Origin: DATMTS01 sp035564555
GTDB taxonomy: Bacteria > Actinomycetota > Actinomycetes > Actinomycetales > Microbacteriaceae
DNA: 33,256 bases
Reading direction: 5' to 3'
NCBI GenBank assembly: GCA_035564555.1
Contig: DATMTS010000086.1
Span: forward strand, 1-33,256
Both the position numbers and the translations under genes were made by a program. The notes under the pieces are model-generated. The model made no database searches. It worked only from the letters and a program-made list of their open reading frames with translations, and had not been told where the DNA came from. This document shows positions 8,700-16,386 of the stretch, piece by piece. How positions within the stretch are numbered: position 1 is the stretch's first letter; each line of letters begins with the position of its first letter.

Positions 8700-8912
8700 G
8701 TCCGGCCTCCGCTGGAAAAACTTTCAACTTCAAGTCGAAGTTTAAAGTTATGCTCGGTATGCATTTCCTGTTTCAGACGTTAGGTCGCCGCGTCTGATCG
8801 GCGGGCGCGCCACGCCCGCGTGTCGCAAATCACGCCGGCAACTCGCGCCCCAGCGCGCTTTCGACGACCCGGATCTCGCCGCTCCGCTGATCCGTCGGGT
8901 CGTGGAGAGCGC
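8700..8912 (-). promoter_or_regulatory. ftsQ-ftsZ intergenic leader with three inverted repeats
   Basis: This is the largest gap inside the dcw run. In transcription order it holds a GC-rich hairpin (8819-8801, 7-bp arms, 5-nt loop), a perfect 7-bp inverted repeat TCAGACG/CGTCTGA with an 11-nt spacer (8797-8773), and an AT-rich 13-bp inverted repeat with one mismatch and a 5-nt loop (8749-8719) followed by TTTTT. The ftsZ Shine-Dalgarno GGAGG is next. A weak promoter-like pair, CTGAAA (8776-8771) and CATAAC (8752-8747) with an 18-bp spacer, would start transcription within the AT-rich repeat. Control of ftsZ is inferred from position. Confidence 0.55.
8719..8749 (-). terminator. AT-rich hairpin with T-run before ftsZ (attenuator or operator)
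   Basis: On the minus strand AACTTTAAACTTC, loop GACTT, GAAGTTGAAAGTT, then TTT forms a 13-bp stem with one mismatch and a U-tract. It looks like an intrinsic terminator of the ftsQ transcript, but the stem is almost all A-T. It could equally be a dyad operator for a repressor, or a processing site. It lies 9 nt before the ftsZ Shine-Dalgarno sequence. Confidence 0.4.
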
Positions 8913-10004
8913 TCAGCGGGTGACGGGCGCGTGCGGAGAGGAGACGTCGTAGACGGACGCGCGGGGTGCGGCCTTGAGCAGTGCCGTCAGCACCGTGGCC
9001 TTGAGCTCGGCATCCGATGTACTGCCCCAGACGACCTTCTTGCCGCCGAGGGTGAACGAGACATCGTCGGCGGAAGACGCGGAAATCGCCGTGACACGCG
9101 GCAGCAGGCTCGACGGCAGCACCGCGAGAACGCTCGCGGACGCGCTGAACGACTGCTTCGCGGAACTCGTTCCCGGGCGTCCGCTGGTGGTGATGACCGG
9201 GTATCCGCCTGGCTTCTGCACGGTCGACGAGATGACGACCCCGGCCTGGTCGACGAGGTCGTACGCGTTGCCGGAGCGGATCAGCCCGATGGGTGTGCGC
9301 TCGACGATGCGCACCACCAGCGTTCCCGGCGGCACAGCCTCGGTGCTGTAGCTGCGGATCAGGCGATACCGGTCGAGTTCTCGCCGGATGCCGCCGTAGT
9401 CGATCAGCGGCAGCGGCTTTCCCAGTTGCGAGGAGAGGGACTCGCGCACGGCTGACGCATCGATCCGTGTCGTACCCATGACATCGATCGTGCGCACCGC
9501 CATGAGAGGTGAGAACGCCGCGAGCACCGTCACCCCCAGCACCGCGACCACGGTCGTGACGCTGCTGAGCCAGATCATCCGGCGACGGCGAGAGCGCCGT
9601 GTGAACCGCTTGACCTCGTTGCGCTCGTAGCGCCGCCGCTCTCGTGCCGCCCGGGCGACGCTCGGAGCGTTCGGCGACTCGGCGCCGAGCGCGTTCGCAA
9701 CCGAGGCCGAGGGCGGCGCCGAAGATGGAGGTGACGCCGACGCTTGCCGGTCGGCGCCGAGCAGCGCGCCGGAGATGTGGATCGGCTCGGTGATCTGACC
9801 GCCAGCGGGGGCCCGATCTCCGTCGGCATGGGCTTCGTCGCGGCGATCGTCGGCGGAAACCGGCCCGGCGACGCGATCGGCGCGCCCGGCGACGCGATCG
9901 ACGCGATCGGCGCGCTCGCCGGCCCTTTTCATGCCGGCTGCCGCGCGCGGCGATGGGGCCGGTAGTCGCGCGGTGCGGCGGTCGAATCCTTGCGGCCGTT
10001 TCAT
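8913..10004 (-). CDS. ftsQ: Cell division protein FtsQ (POTRA domain)
   Basis: FtsQ is a bitopic divisome protein linking cytoplasmic and extracytoplasmic components. The cytoplasmic N-terminus is long (about 143 residues), rich in Arg, Ala, Asp and Pro, and contains a short internal repeat (RADRVDRVAG / RADRVAG, residues 31-46). One membrane segment follows (about 144-164), then a POTRA domain starting at VRTIDVMGTTRIDASAV and the FtsQ beta domain with VERTPIGLI. Length is 363 aa. The ATG lies 6 nt after the murC stop, with only a weak GGG upstream. A downstream ATG at residue 25 is possible but less likely. Position between murC and ftsZ is canonical for actinobacteria. Confidence 0.93.
   Translation of the reverse strand: MKRPQGFDRRTARLPAPSPRAAAGMKRAGERADRVDRVAGRADRVAGPVSADDRRDEAHADGDRAPAGGQITEPIHISGALLGADRQASASPPSSAPPSASVANALGAESPNAPSVARAARERRRYERNEVKRFTRRSRRRRMIWLSSVTTVVAVLGVTVLAAFSPLMAVRTIDVMGTTRIDASAVRESLSSQLGKPLPLIDYGGIRRELDRYRLIRSYSTEAVPPGTLVVRIVERTPIGLIRSGNAYDLVDQAGVVISSTVQKPGGYPVITTSGRPGTSSAKQSFSASASVLAVLPSSLLPRVTAISASSADDVSFTLGGKKVVWGSTSDAELKATVLTALLKAAPRASVYDVSSPHAPVTR
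9867..9920 (-). repeat. Short tandem repeat in ftsQ N-terminal region
   Basis: An imperfect repeat of about 21 bp (plus strand GGCGACGCGATCGGCGCGCC), with an extra 9-bp insertion in the second copy, encodes the RADRVDRVAG/RADRVAG stretch of FtsQ. The copies are in frame, so the coding region is kept open. Confidence 0.6.
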
Positions 10005-10010
10005 CCCGTG

Positions 10011-11408
10011 CTACCCGCGGGTGTCCCGCAGCGCCTCGAGCAGTTGCGGCACGATGCGGTAGACGTCGCCACAACCCAGGGTGATCACGAAGTCCCCGTC
10101 CCGGGCGATCGACGCCGTGTAGTCGGCCGCCTGCTGCCAGTCGGCGACGAAGGCGACCTTGCCGGCATCCTCGAACCGTTCGGCGACGAGCGCCCCCGTC
10201 ACGCCCGGCTCGGGGTCTTCCCGGGCTCCGTACACGTCGAGCACGACCGTCTGATCGGCATTGCTCTCCAGCACCTGCGCGAACTCCCCCGCGAACATCC
10301 GCGTTCGGCTGTAGAGGTGCGGCTGATGCACGGCGATGATCCGGCCTCCGCCGACGACGGTACGTGCTGCCGACAGGGCAGCGGCCACCTCGGTCGGATG
10401 GTGCGCGTAGTCGTCGTACACGCTGACGCCCCGTTCGACCCCGTGCAGTTCGAAGCGCCGCTGCGTTCCGCCGAATGCACTGATCGCCTGCAGCGCTGCC
10501 GCGGGGTCGAGTCCCATGCCGACCAGCACGGCGAACGCGCCGGCGGCGTTGACCGCGTTGTGGCGGCCGGGGATGCGCAGCGTCGCCTCGTACTCCGATC
10601 CGTCGTAGGAGAGCCCGAACGACACCGGCCCCTCGGTCGTGATCGAGTGCACCCGCACATCCGCGTGCCGGGCCTCCCCGAACGTCAGCACACGCTTGCC
10701 GGTCAGCTGCTCGCCGACCTGAACCGCACCAGGGTCGTCGGAGGAGATCACGACCAGTTCCCGCGCACCCTGGGCGAACCGCACGAAGGCGTCCTCGAAG
10801 GCCTCCGCCGAGCCGTAGTGGTCGAGGTGGTCGGGATCGACGTTGGTGACCAGCGCCACCGAGGTGTCGTAGAGCAGGAACGAACCGTCGGACTCGTCGG
10901 CTTCGACGACGAACAACTCGCCGGTGCCGGCGGCGCTGCTGACGCCCAGAGACTCGATGACCCCTCCGTTGACGAAGCTCGGGTCGAGCCCGAGCCCGAG
11001 CAGGCCTGTGACGATCATGCCCGTCGACGTGGTCTTGCCGTGCGCTCCGGCGACCGAGATCAGACGCCTGCCGTCGATCAGCCACTTCAACGCCTGCGAT
11101 CGGTGCAGCACCGGGATGCCGTGCTCGAGCGCGTAGGCGTACTCAGGGTTGTCCTGCCAGAGCGCGCCGGTGACCACCAGGGCATCCGCGTCGCCCACGT
11201 TCCTCGCGTCATGACCGATCGTGACCGTCGCGCCGAGTTCGCGCAGCGCCTGCGTGTTCGACGACTCCCGCACGTCGGAACCCGTCACGGCATGGCCGGA
11301 TCCGATGAACAGGCGGGCGATGCCGCTCATGCCCGAGCCTCCGATGCCGACGAAGTGCACGGATCCGAGCTCGTGCGGCAACGGCATGGACAGGTCAGGT
11401 TTGATCAC
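10011..11408 (-). CDS. murC: UDP-N-acetylmuramate--L-alanine ligase
   Basis: MurC is the cytoplasmic ATP-dependent ligase that adds L-alanine, normally the first peptide residue, to UDP-MurNAc. The UDP-binding Rossmann domain has FVGIGGSGMSGIA; the ATP P-loop is AGAHGKTTSTG with K125. VVEADESDGSF and the YDDYAHHPTE region are further Mur-ligase signatures. Length 465 aa is normal. The GTG start overlaps the murG stop as GTGA (4 nt), which suggests translational coupling. An ATG 7 codons in (MPLPHELGSVHF) is an alternative, but the overlap favours the upstream GTG. Confidence 0.97.
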   Translation of the reverse strand: MIKPDLSMPLPHELGSVHFVGIGGSGMSGIARLFIGSGHAVTGSDVRESSNTQALRELGATVTIGHDARNVGDADALVVTGALWQDNPEYAYALEHGIPVLHRSQALKWLIDGRRLISVAGAHGKTTSTGMIVTGLLGLGLDPSFVNGGVIESLGVSSAAGTGELFVVEADESDGSFLLYDTSVALVTNVDPDHLDHYGSAEAFEDAFVRFAQGARELVVISSDDPGAVQVGEQLTGKRVLTFGEARHADVRVHSITTEGPVSFGLSYDGSEYEATLRIPGRHNAVNAAGAFAVLVGMGLDPAAALQAISAFGGTQRRFELHGVERGVSVYDDYAHHPTEVAAALSAARTVVGGGRIIAVHQPHLYSRTRMFAGEFAQVLESNADQTVVLDVYGAREDPEPGVTGALVAERFEDAGKVAFVADWQQAADYTASIARDGDFVITLGCGDVYRIVPQLLEALRDTRG

Positions 11409-12541
11409 GTGTCGGGGTCTTCCTTCGGTCGGTTCCGGTCGCGTTCCAGTATGGCGTGCGTGCCTTGACGTGCGCTGGCCGTTGCTTCGCGCACCAGGGC
11501 GACCATGCGATCGGAGCCGTCGCGTACGCCCGCGGATGCCGCGGCATCAGCCATTGCCAGAAGTCTCGGCCGATCGGTGATGAGCGGGATCAGCGTGCGA
11601 TGCACCCAGGCAGGATCGAAGGCGGCGTCGTCGACGACGATGCCGCCGCCGGCACCCACGACTCCCGCGGCGTTGAAACGCTGCTCGCCGTTTCCGACCG
11701 GGTAGGGCACGTAGACGGCCGGGATGCCGAGCGCGGCCAGCTCGCTCACTGTCGCCGCTCCCGCCCGGGAGACTGCCGCATCGGCTATCGCCAGTGCCAG
11801 ATCCATCCGGTCCGAGTAGTCGATCAGGTGATACCCCGGCACAGCGGGATCGCCGAACTCGGCGGCCCCGCCTTGGATGTGCAGCACCTGGTAGCCGGTG
11901 TCGGTGAGCGCTCGGGCGGAGGTGATCATCGTCTCGTTGATCCGCCGCGCGCCGAGCGAGCCGCCCGTGACGAGAAGGGTGGGGCGATCCTCGAGTCCGA
12001 AGTGCTGCAGCGCCGCGGCCCGTTCCGCGCTTCGATCGAGCGTCTCGATCTCCCGGCGCAACGGCATCCCGACGAAGCGGCCGTGCCGCAGCGGCGTCGA
12101 CTCGAAGGCCACGCCCACGAACGATGTGTACCGGCTGCCGAGCCGGTTCGCGAGCCCGGGTCGCGCGTTGGCCTCATGCAGCACGAGCGGAACGCGGGCG
12201 CGCTTCGCCGCACTGTAGGCCGGCGCGGCGGCATAACCGCCGAAGCCGACGACAACGTCGACGCTGCGCTCGGCGATCAGTTCCGCCACCTGCCGCACGT
12301 TGCGGCGCCACGCCGCCGGGAAGCGCAGTGCGGCGCGGTTCGGCCGACGGGGAAAGGGCAGTTTGTCGATGGTGAGCAACTCGTAGCCGCGGGCGGGGAC
12401 CAGCCGGGATTCCAGGCCTTCGGCCGTGCCGAGCACGAGCACCGCAGCATCCGGCTCGATCTCGCCCAGCCGGTCGCTCACAGCGAGCAGCGGATTGACG
12501 TGACCGGCCGTGCCGCCGCCGGCCATCAGATACGTCGTCAT
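11405..12541 (-). CDS. murG: UDP-GlcNAc:lipid I N-acetylglucosamine transferase
   Basis: MurG transfers GlcNAc from UDP-GlcNAc to lipid I to give lipid II on the inner membrane face. This GT-B fold protein shows the N-terminal lipid-I motif AGGGTAGHVNP, VVGFGGYAAAP, VLHEANARPGLANRL, VTGGSLGARRIN, and the C-terminal UDP-GlcNAc motifs SRAGAATVSELAALGIP and GNGEQRFNA. Length is 378 aa. The ATG overlaps the ftsW stop as ATGA, and its stop overlaps the murC start as GTGA, so it is coupled on both sides. Confidence 0.97.
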   Translation of the reverse strand: MTTYLMAGGGTAGHVNPLLAVSDRLGEIEPDAAVLVLGTAEGLESRLVPARGYELLTIDKLPFPRRPNRAALRFPAAWRRNVRQVAELIAERSVDVVVGFGGYAAAPAYSAAKRARVPLVLHEANARPGLANRLGSRYTSFVGVAFESTPLRHGRFVGMPLRREIETLDRSAERAAALQHFGLEDRPTLLVTGGSLGARRINETMITSARALTDTGYQVLHIQGGAAEFGDPAVPGYHLIDYSDRMDLALAIADAAVSRAGAATVSELAALGIPAVYVPYPVGNGEQRFNAAGVVGAGGGIVVDDAAFDPAWVHRTLIPLITDRPRLLAMADAAASAGVRDGSDRMVALVREATASARQGTHAILERDRNRPKEDPDT

Positions 12542-13791
12542 CGGCTGTTGCTCCGCGCGAACGAGAGCACGACCCCGATCGCGAACAGCGAACTGATCAG
12601 AGCGGTGCCGCCCGCCGAGATCAACGGCAGTGGAACGCCGAGCACGGGCATCACGCCCAGCACGACGGCGATGTTGACCAGCCCCTGGCCGACCAGCCAG
12701 ATCATCACGGCGCCTGTCACGACGCGCGCGAACGGGTCGGCCGAGGCGTGCATGATCCTCACGAACACGATCGCCAGCACGACGAACAGCACGAGCACGA
12801 CGACGGCGCCGATCAGTCCCAGTTCTTCGCCGACGATGGCGAAGATGAAGTCCGTGTCGGCCGCGGGCAGCCAGTTCCACTTCGAGGTCGAGTTGCCGAG
12901 CCCCACACCGAAAACCCCTCCGGATGCCAACGCGTAGTTGCCCTGGAGGATCTGCCAACCGCCGCTCATCGGGTCGCTGGCGTTGGGATGCAGGAAATCG
13001 GTTATACGGTTCAGCCGGCTGGGGCGCGAGATCGCGAACAGTACGGCGATGCCGCCTGCCAGCAGTGCGGTGGTAGCGAGCTGTCGAATCGGAATCCCGG
13101 CGAAGAACAGCGTGCCGAGCACGATCGCACCCATGATCGAGGTGGTGCCCAGGTCGCCGCCGGCGAGCACGAGTCCGACGGTGACCGCGGTGACCAGCAC
13201 CATCGGCAGCAGTCCGTACTTCCACTGCGTGATCTTCTCCCATTTACGGGAGACGAACATGCCCATCCAGAGGATCATCGCTATCTTGATGACCTCCGAC
13301 GGCTGGAACACGATGGGACCGAGTTTGAGCCAGTTCTGGTTGTAGCCGTTGTCGGAGCCGAGCGGGGTCGCCACGACCAGCACCTGCAGCAACAGCGCGC
13401 CGATCAGGATCGGCCACGCCATGCGCTTCCAGAATCGCGACGGAATGCGGGAGGCGAGCAGCATGATCGGCACGCCCACGACGGCGTACATCCCTTGGCT
13501 CAGAAAACGGGAGAAGAAATTGTCGCCAGCCGTGTGGGAGTCGACGGCAGAGGAGGAGAGCACCATGATCAGCCCGAACACGACCATGAACAATGTCACG
13601 CCGAGCAGCAGGTAGTAGTTCGACGATTCGGCCTGGAACGCGCGGCCGAGCGAGATGCGCGCCGCGCCGAGGGAAGCGCCCTGCGGCGCCTCGGTGCCGG
13701 CCGCCGGAGTCCGGCCGGAGGAGCCGCGCACGGTTCGTGCCGGGCCGCCGTGCACCCTAGCGGCCGGGAGGATCCGAGGCGGACCGCTCAT
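12538..13791 (-). CDS. ftsW: Septal peptidoglycan polymerase FtsW (SEDS family)
   Basis: FtsW is a multi-pass membrane glycosyltransferase that polymerises lipid II at the septum with FtsI. About ten hydrophobic segments follow a cytoplasmic N-terminus of roughly 50 residues. SEDS signatures include FQPSEVIKI, the long extracytoplasmic loop with GNSTSKWNWLPAADTDFIFA and EELGLIG, and GVPLPLISAGGTAL. The start is decided by the ribosome binding site: GGGAGG (13800-13805) lies 8 nt before ATG 13791, whereas the in-frame GTG at 13800 would overlap it. The product is 417 aa. It overlaps the 3' end of murD by 35 nt, and its stop overlaps the murG ATG. Confidence 0.96.
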   Translation of the reverse strand: MSGPPRILPAARVHGGPARTVRGSSGRTPAAGTEAPQGASLGAARISLGRAFQAESSNYYLLLGVTLFMVVFGLIMVLSSSAVDSHTAGDNFFSRFLSQGMYAVVGVPIMLLASRIPSRFWKRMAWPILIGALLLQVLVVATPLGSDNGYNQNWLKLGPIVFQPSEVIKIAMILWMGMFVSRKWEKITQWKYGLLPMVLVTAVTVGLVLAGGDLGTTSIMGAIVLGTLFFAGIPIRQLATTALLAGGIAVLFAISRPSRLNRITDFLHPNASDPMSGGWQILQGNYALASGGVFGVGLGNSTSKWNWLPAADTDFIFAIVGEELGLIGAVVVLVLFVVLAIVFVRIMHASADPFARVVTGAVMIWLVGQGLVNIAVVLGVMPVLGVPLPLISAGGTALISSLFAIGVVLSFARSNSR

Positions 13792-15301
13792 CCGCCTCAC
13801 CTCCCAGATACTCGACGACCGCTCGAGCGAAACGCTCGCCGCGTTCCGCGTAGTCGCGGAATTGGTCCATGGATGCTGCCGCGGGGGCGAGAAGCACGGT
13901 GTCCCCCTGGCGCGCGACCGAGGCGGCGAACCGAACGGCGCACGGCATCACCTGACCAGTGTCATCCGTGCTCACCTCGAACACGGGCAGGCCGGGCGCG
14001 TGTCGCAGCAATGCCGACCGGAGCTCTGCGCGGTCACGGCCGATCAGCACAGCGGCGCGCAGCCGAGCAGCGTGGCGCCCGACGAGTTCGTCGACGGCTA
14101 CGCCCTTGAGCAAGCCGCCGGCGACCCAGATCACCGAGTCGAACGCCGTCAGGGATGCGTCGGCCGCGTGCGGGTTCGTGGCCTTGGAATCGTCGACCCA
14201 CGCGACGCCGTCCACGCTGGCCACGACCTGGATGCGATGCGGGTCGAGCCGGAAACCGGCCAGAGCGTCATGGATGGCCGCGGGCGGAACGTCGTAGGAG
14301 CGAGCCAGCGCACTGGCCGCCAGCACATTCTGCACGATGTGCGGCGCAGCCAGTCCGGCTTCACGAAGGTCGTCGATCGTGGTCAGTTCGAGCGCGTTGG
14401 TGAACCTGTCGTCGAGGAACGCCCGGTCGCAGAGGATGCCGTCGACGATTCCGAGGTCGCTCGGGCCGGGCACCTCGAGCCCGAATCCGATCGCGCGTGC
14501 GCCCTCGACCACTTCGGCATCGCGCACCATCTGCTCGGTCGCGGCGTCGGCCTTGTTGTACACGCAGGCGACGCGCGTATTCGTGTACACCCGCGCCTTC
14601 GCCTCACGATAGGCCTCGAACGAGCCATGCCAGTCGATGTGGTCGTCTGCGACGTTGAGGCAGGCGCTGGCATAGGGCGACAACTCGCCGCCGAGGTTGC
14701 GATTGACCCAGTGCAACTGGTAGCTGGAGAGTTCCACCACGAGCACGTCGAAACCTGCCGGGTCGCGGATCGCGTCGAGCACCGGAACGCCGATGTTCCC
14801 GCAGGGCGCGACCCGGTGCCCGGCCGCTGCCAGCATCGTCGCCGTCAACTGCACGGTGGTCGTCTTGCCGTTCGTGCCGGTGACCGTGATCCAGTCGGCG
14901 GACCGGCCGACCTTGTCGCGCAGCCGCCACGCCAACTCGATATCGCCCCAGACCGGGATGCCGTGCGCCGCCGCCCAGTCCGGCAGCGGGTGGTCGGGAT
15001 GGAAGCCGGGCGAGACGATCGCCAGTTCCGGATCGAAGTCGGCCAGCCGCGCCGGCACCGCGAGGGGTTCGGTCATCACGAACTCGGCGCCGATCACCTC
15101 CAGCAGCCGTTCCCGCTGCTCATCGGCGCGCTCGGCGACGACGAGCACGCGCACGCCCAGTTCCGCGAGCGTGTCCGCGACTGCGAAACCGGTGACCCCG
15201 AGCCCGAACACCACGACCCGCAGACCGCTCCAGTCGTGATGCCAACTGGTCAGCGACGCGAGCCGGTCGGATGCGGCCGCGGGCACTACCGGGACAGCCA
15301 T
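13757..15301 (-). CDS. murD: UDP-MurNAc-L-Ala:D-glutamate ligase
   Basis: MurD adds D-glutamate to UDP-MurNAc-L-alanine. The N-terminal domain has VVVFGLGVTGFAVADTL, the ATP P-loop is VTGTNGKTTT with K146, and VDDSKATNPHA and LLAPAAASMDQF are typical MurD signatures. Length is 514 aa, slightly longer than usual. The ATG lies 16 nt inside the mraY gene; an in-frame GTG at 15286, just after the mraY stop (TAGTG), is a plausible alternative giving a product five residues shorter. Neither has a strong Shine-Dalgarno sequence. It overlaps ftsW downstream. Confidence 0.96.
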   Translation of the reverse strand: MAVPVVPAAASDRLASLTSWHHDWSGLRVVVFGLGVTGFAVADTLAELGVRVLVVAERADEQRERLLEVIGAEFVMTEPLAVPARLADFDPELAIVSPGFHPDHPLPDWAAAHGIPVWGDIELAWRLRDKVGRSADWITVTGTNGKTTTVQLTATMLAAAGHRVAPCGNIGVPVLDAIRDPAGFDVLVVELSSYQLHWVNRNLGGELSPYASACLNVADDHIDWHGSFEAYREAKARVYTNTRVACVYNKADAATEQMVRDAEVVEGARAIGFGLEVPGPSDLGIVDGILCDRAFLDDRFTNALELTTIDDLREAGLAAPHIVQNVLAASALARSYDVPPAAIHDALAGFRLDPHRIQVVASVDGVAWVDDSKATNPHAADASLTAFDSVIWVAGGLLKGVAVDELVGRHAARLRAAVLIGRDRAELRSALLRHAPGLPVFEVSTDDTGQVMPCAVRFAASVARQGDTVLLAPAAASMDQFRDYAERGERFARAVVEYLGGEADERSASDPPGR

Positions 15302-16386
15302 TCCAGATAGAACGAACCGACGCCCGCGGCGACCAGCAGCCCGCCGATGATCCAGAACCGCACCACGACCGTGACTTCGGCCCAGCCCTTCAACTCGAAA
15401 TGGTGGTGGATCGGACTCATCAGGAAGATTCGTTTGCCGTGCGTGAGTTTGAAGTAGACGCGTTGCACGATGACCGAGCCGGTCTCGATGACGAACAGAC
15501 CGCCGATCAGGATCAGGAGCAATTCGGTGTGGCTCAGCACCGCCAGTGCGACGAGCGCGCCGCCGAGGCCGAGAGATCCTGTGTCGCCGAGGAAGATCTG
15601 CGCCGGCGAGGTGTTCCACCAGAGGAAGCCGACCAGGGCGCCGGAGATCGCCGCGGCGACGATGGCCAGGTCGAGCGGGTCGCGCACGTCGTAGCACTTG
15701 TACAGGTTGTCCGGATCGATCGATTCACTGAAGCACGACTGGTTGAACTGCCAGAAGCCGATGATGATGTACGACCCGATCGCCAGGATGGAGGCCCCGG
15801 AGGCCAGTCCGTCGAGCCCGTCGGTGACGTTCACGCCGTTCGAGGTCGCGGTGGCGAGCAGGTTGATCCAGATCAGGTAGAGAACGATGCCGACGGCGGG
15901 CACGACGCCGACCACCATCAGGTTGATCGGCAGATCGCGGATGAACGAGATGTTGGCGGATGCCGGCGCGACCGCATGGCGGGGGAAGTTCAGGGCGAGG
16001 ATGCCGAACACGGTGGCGACGACGACCTGCCCGATGATCTTCGACCAACCGTTGAGGCCCAGGCTGCGTTGATTGCGGGTCTTGAGGAAGTCGTCGATGA
16101 AGCCGACGACCCCGAGCCCGACCATCATGAACAGCACGAGGAAGCTCGAGGCCGACCAGCCGTCGCCCCCGTTGAGCAAACCGGCGATGAGAAAGGCGAC
16201 GAGGGTCGCCAGGATGATGATGATGCCGCCCATGGTCGCGGTGCCGCGCTTGGCGTGGTGCGACTGCGGGCCGTCGTCTCGGATGAACTGGCCCCACTCC
16301 AGTTTGCGGAACAGCCTGATGAAGAGCGGAGTGAGAAAGAGGGAGAACGCCAACGAGATCACGGCTGCGGTCAGGAGGGCTCTCAC
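15286..16386 (-). CDS. mraY: Phospho-MurNAc-pentapeptide translocase MraY
   Basis: MraY transfers phospho-MurNAc-pentapeptide to undecaprenyl phosphate, making lipid I in the membrane. The protein is 366 aa with about ten hydrophobic segments. Family motifs are SHHAKRGTATMGG, FIDDFLK (aspartate pair), NVTDGLDGLASG and the MSPIHHHFE histidine motif. The frame is open far upstream, so the start was set at GTG 16386, which overlaps the murF stop as GTGA and gives the typical N-terminus MRALLTAAVISL. Its stop lies inside the murD start region. Confidence 0.97.
   Translation of the reverse strand: MRALLTAAVISLAFSLFLTPLFIRLFRKLEWGQFIRDDGPQSHHAKRGTATMGGIIIILATLVAFLIAGLLNGGDGWSASSFLVLFMMVGLGVVGFIDDFLKTRNQRSLGLNGWSKIIGQVVVATVFGILALNFPRHAVAPASANISFIRDLPINLMVVGVVPAVGIVLYLIWINLLATATSNGVNVTDGLDGLASGASILAIGSYIIIGFWQFNQSCFSESIDPDNLYKCYDVRDPLDLAIVAAAISGALVGFLWWNTSPAQIFLGDTGSLGLGGALVALAVLSHTELLLILIGGLFVIETGSVIVQRVYFKLTHGKRIFLMSPIHHHFELKGWAEVTVVVRFWIIGGLLVAAGVGSFYLEWLSR

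Noticed and set aside
8830..11085. A 751-codon minus-strand frame over ftsQ and murC
   Set aside because: It is out of frame with FtsQ and MurC, which are both clearly recognised; the product is Arg/Gly-rich shadow sequence.
12748..14109. A plus-strand frame rich in His, Asp and Gln opposite ftsW
   Set aside because: Composition is that of antisense of a membrane protein gene, and no homologous family is recognised.
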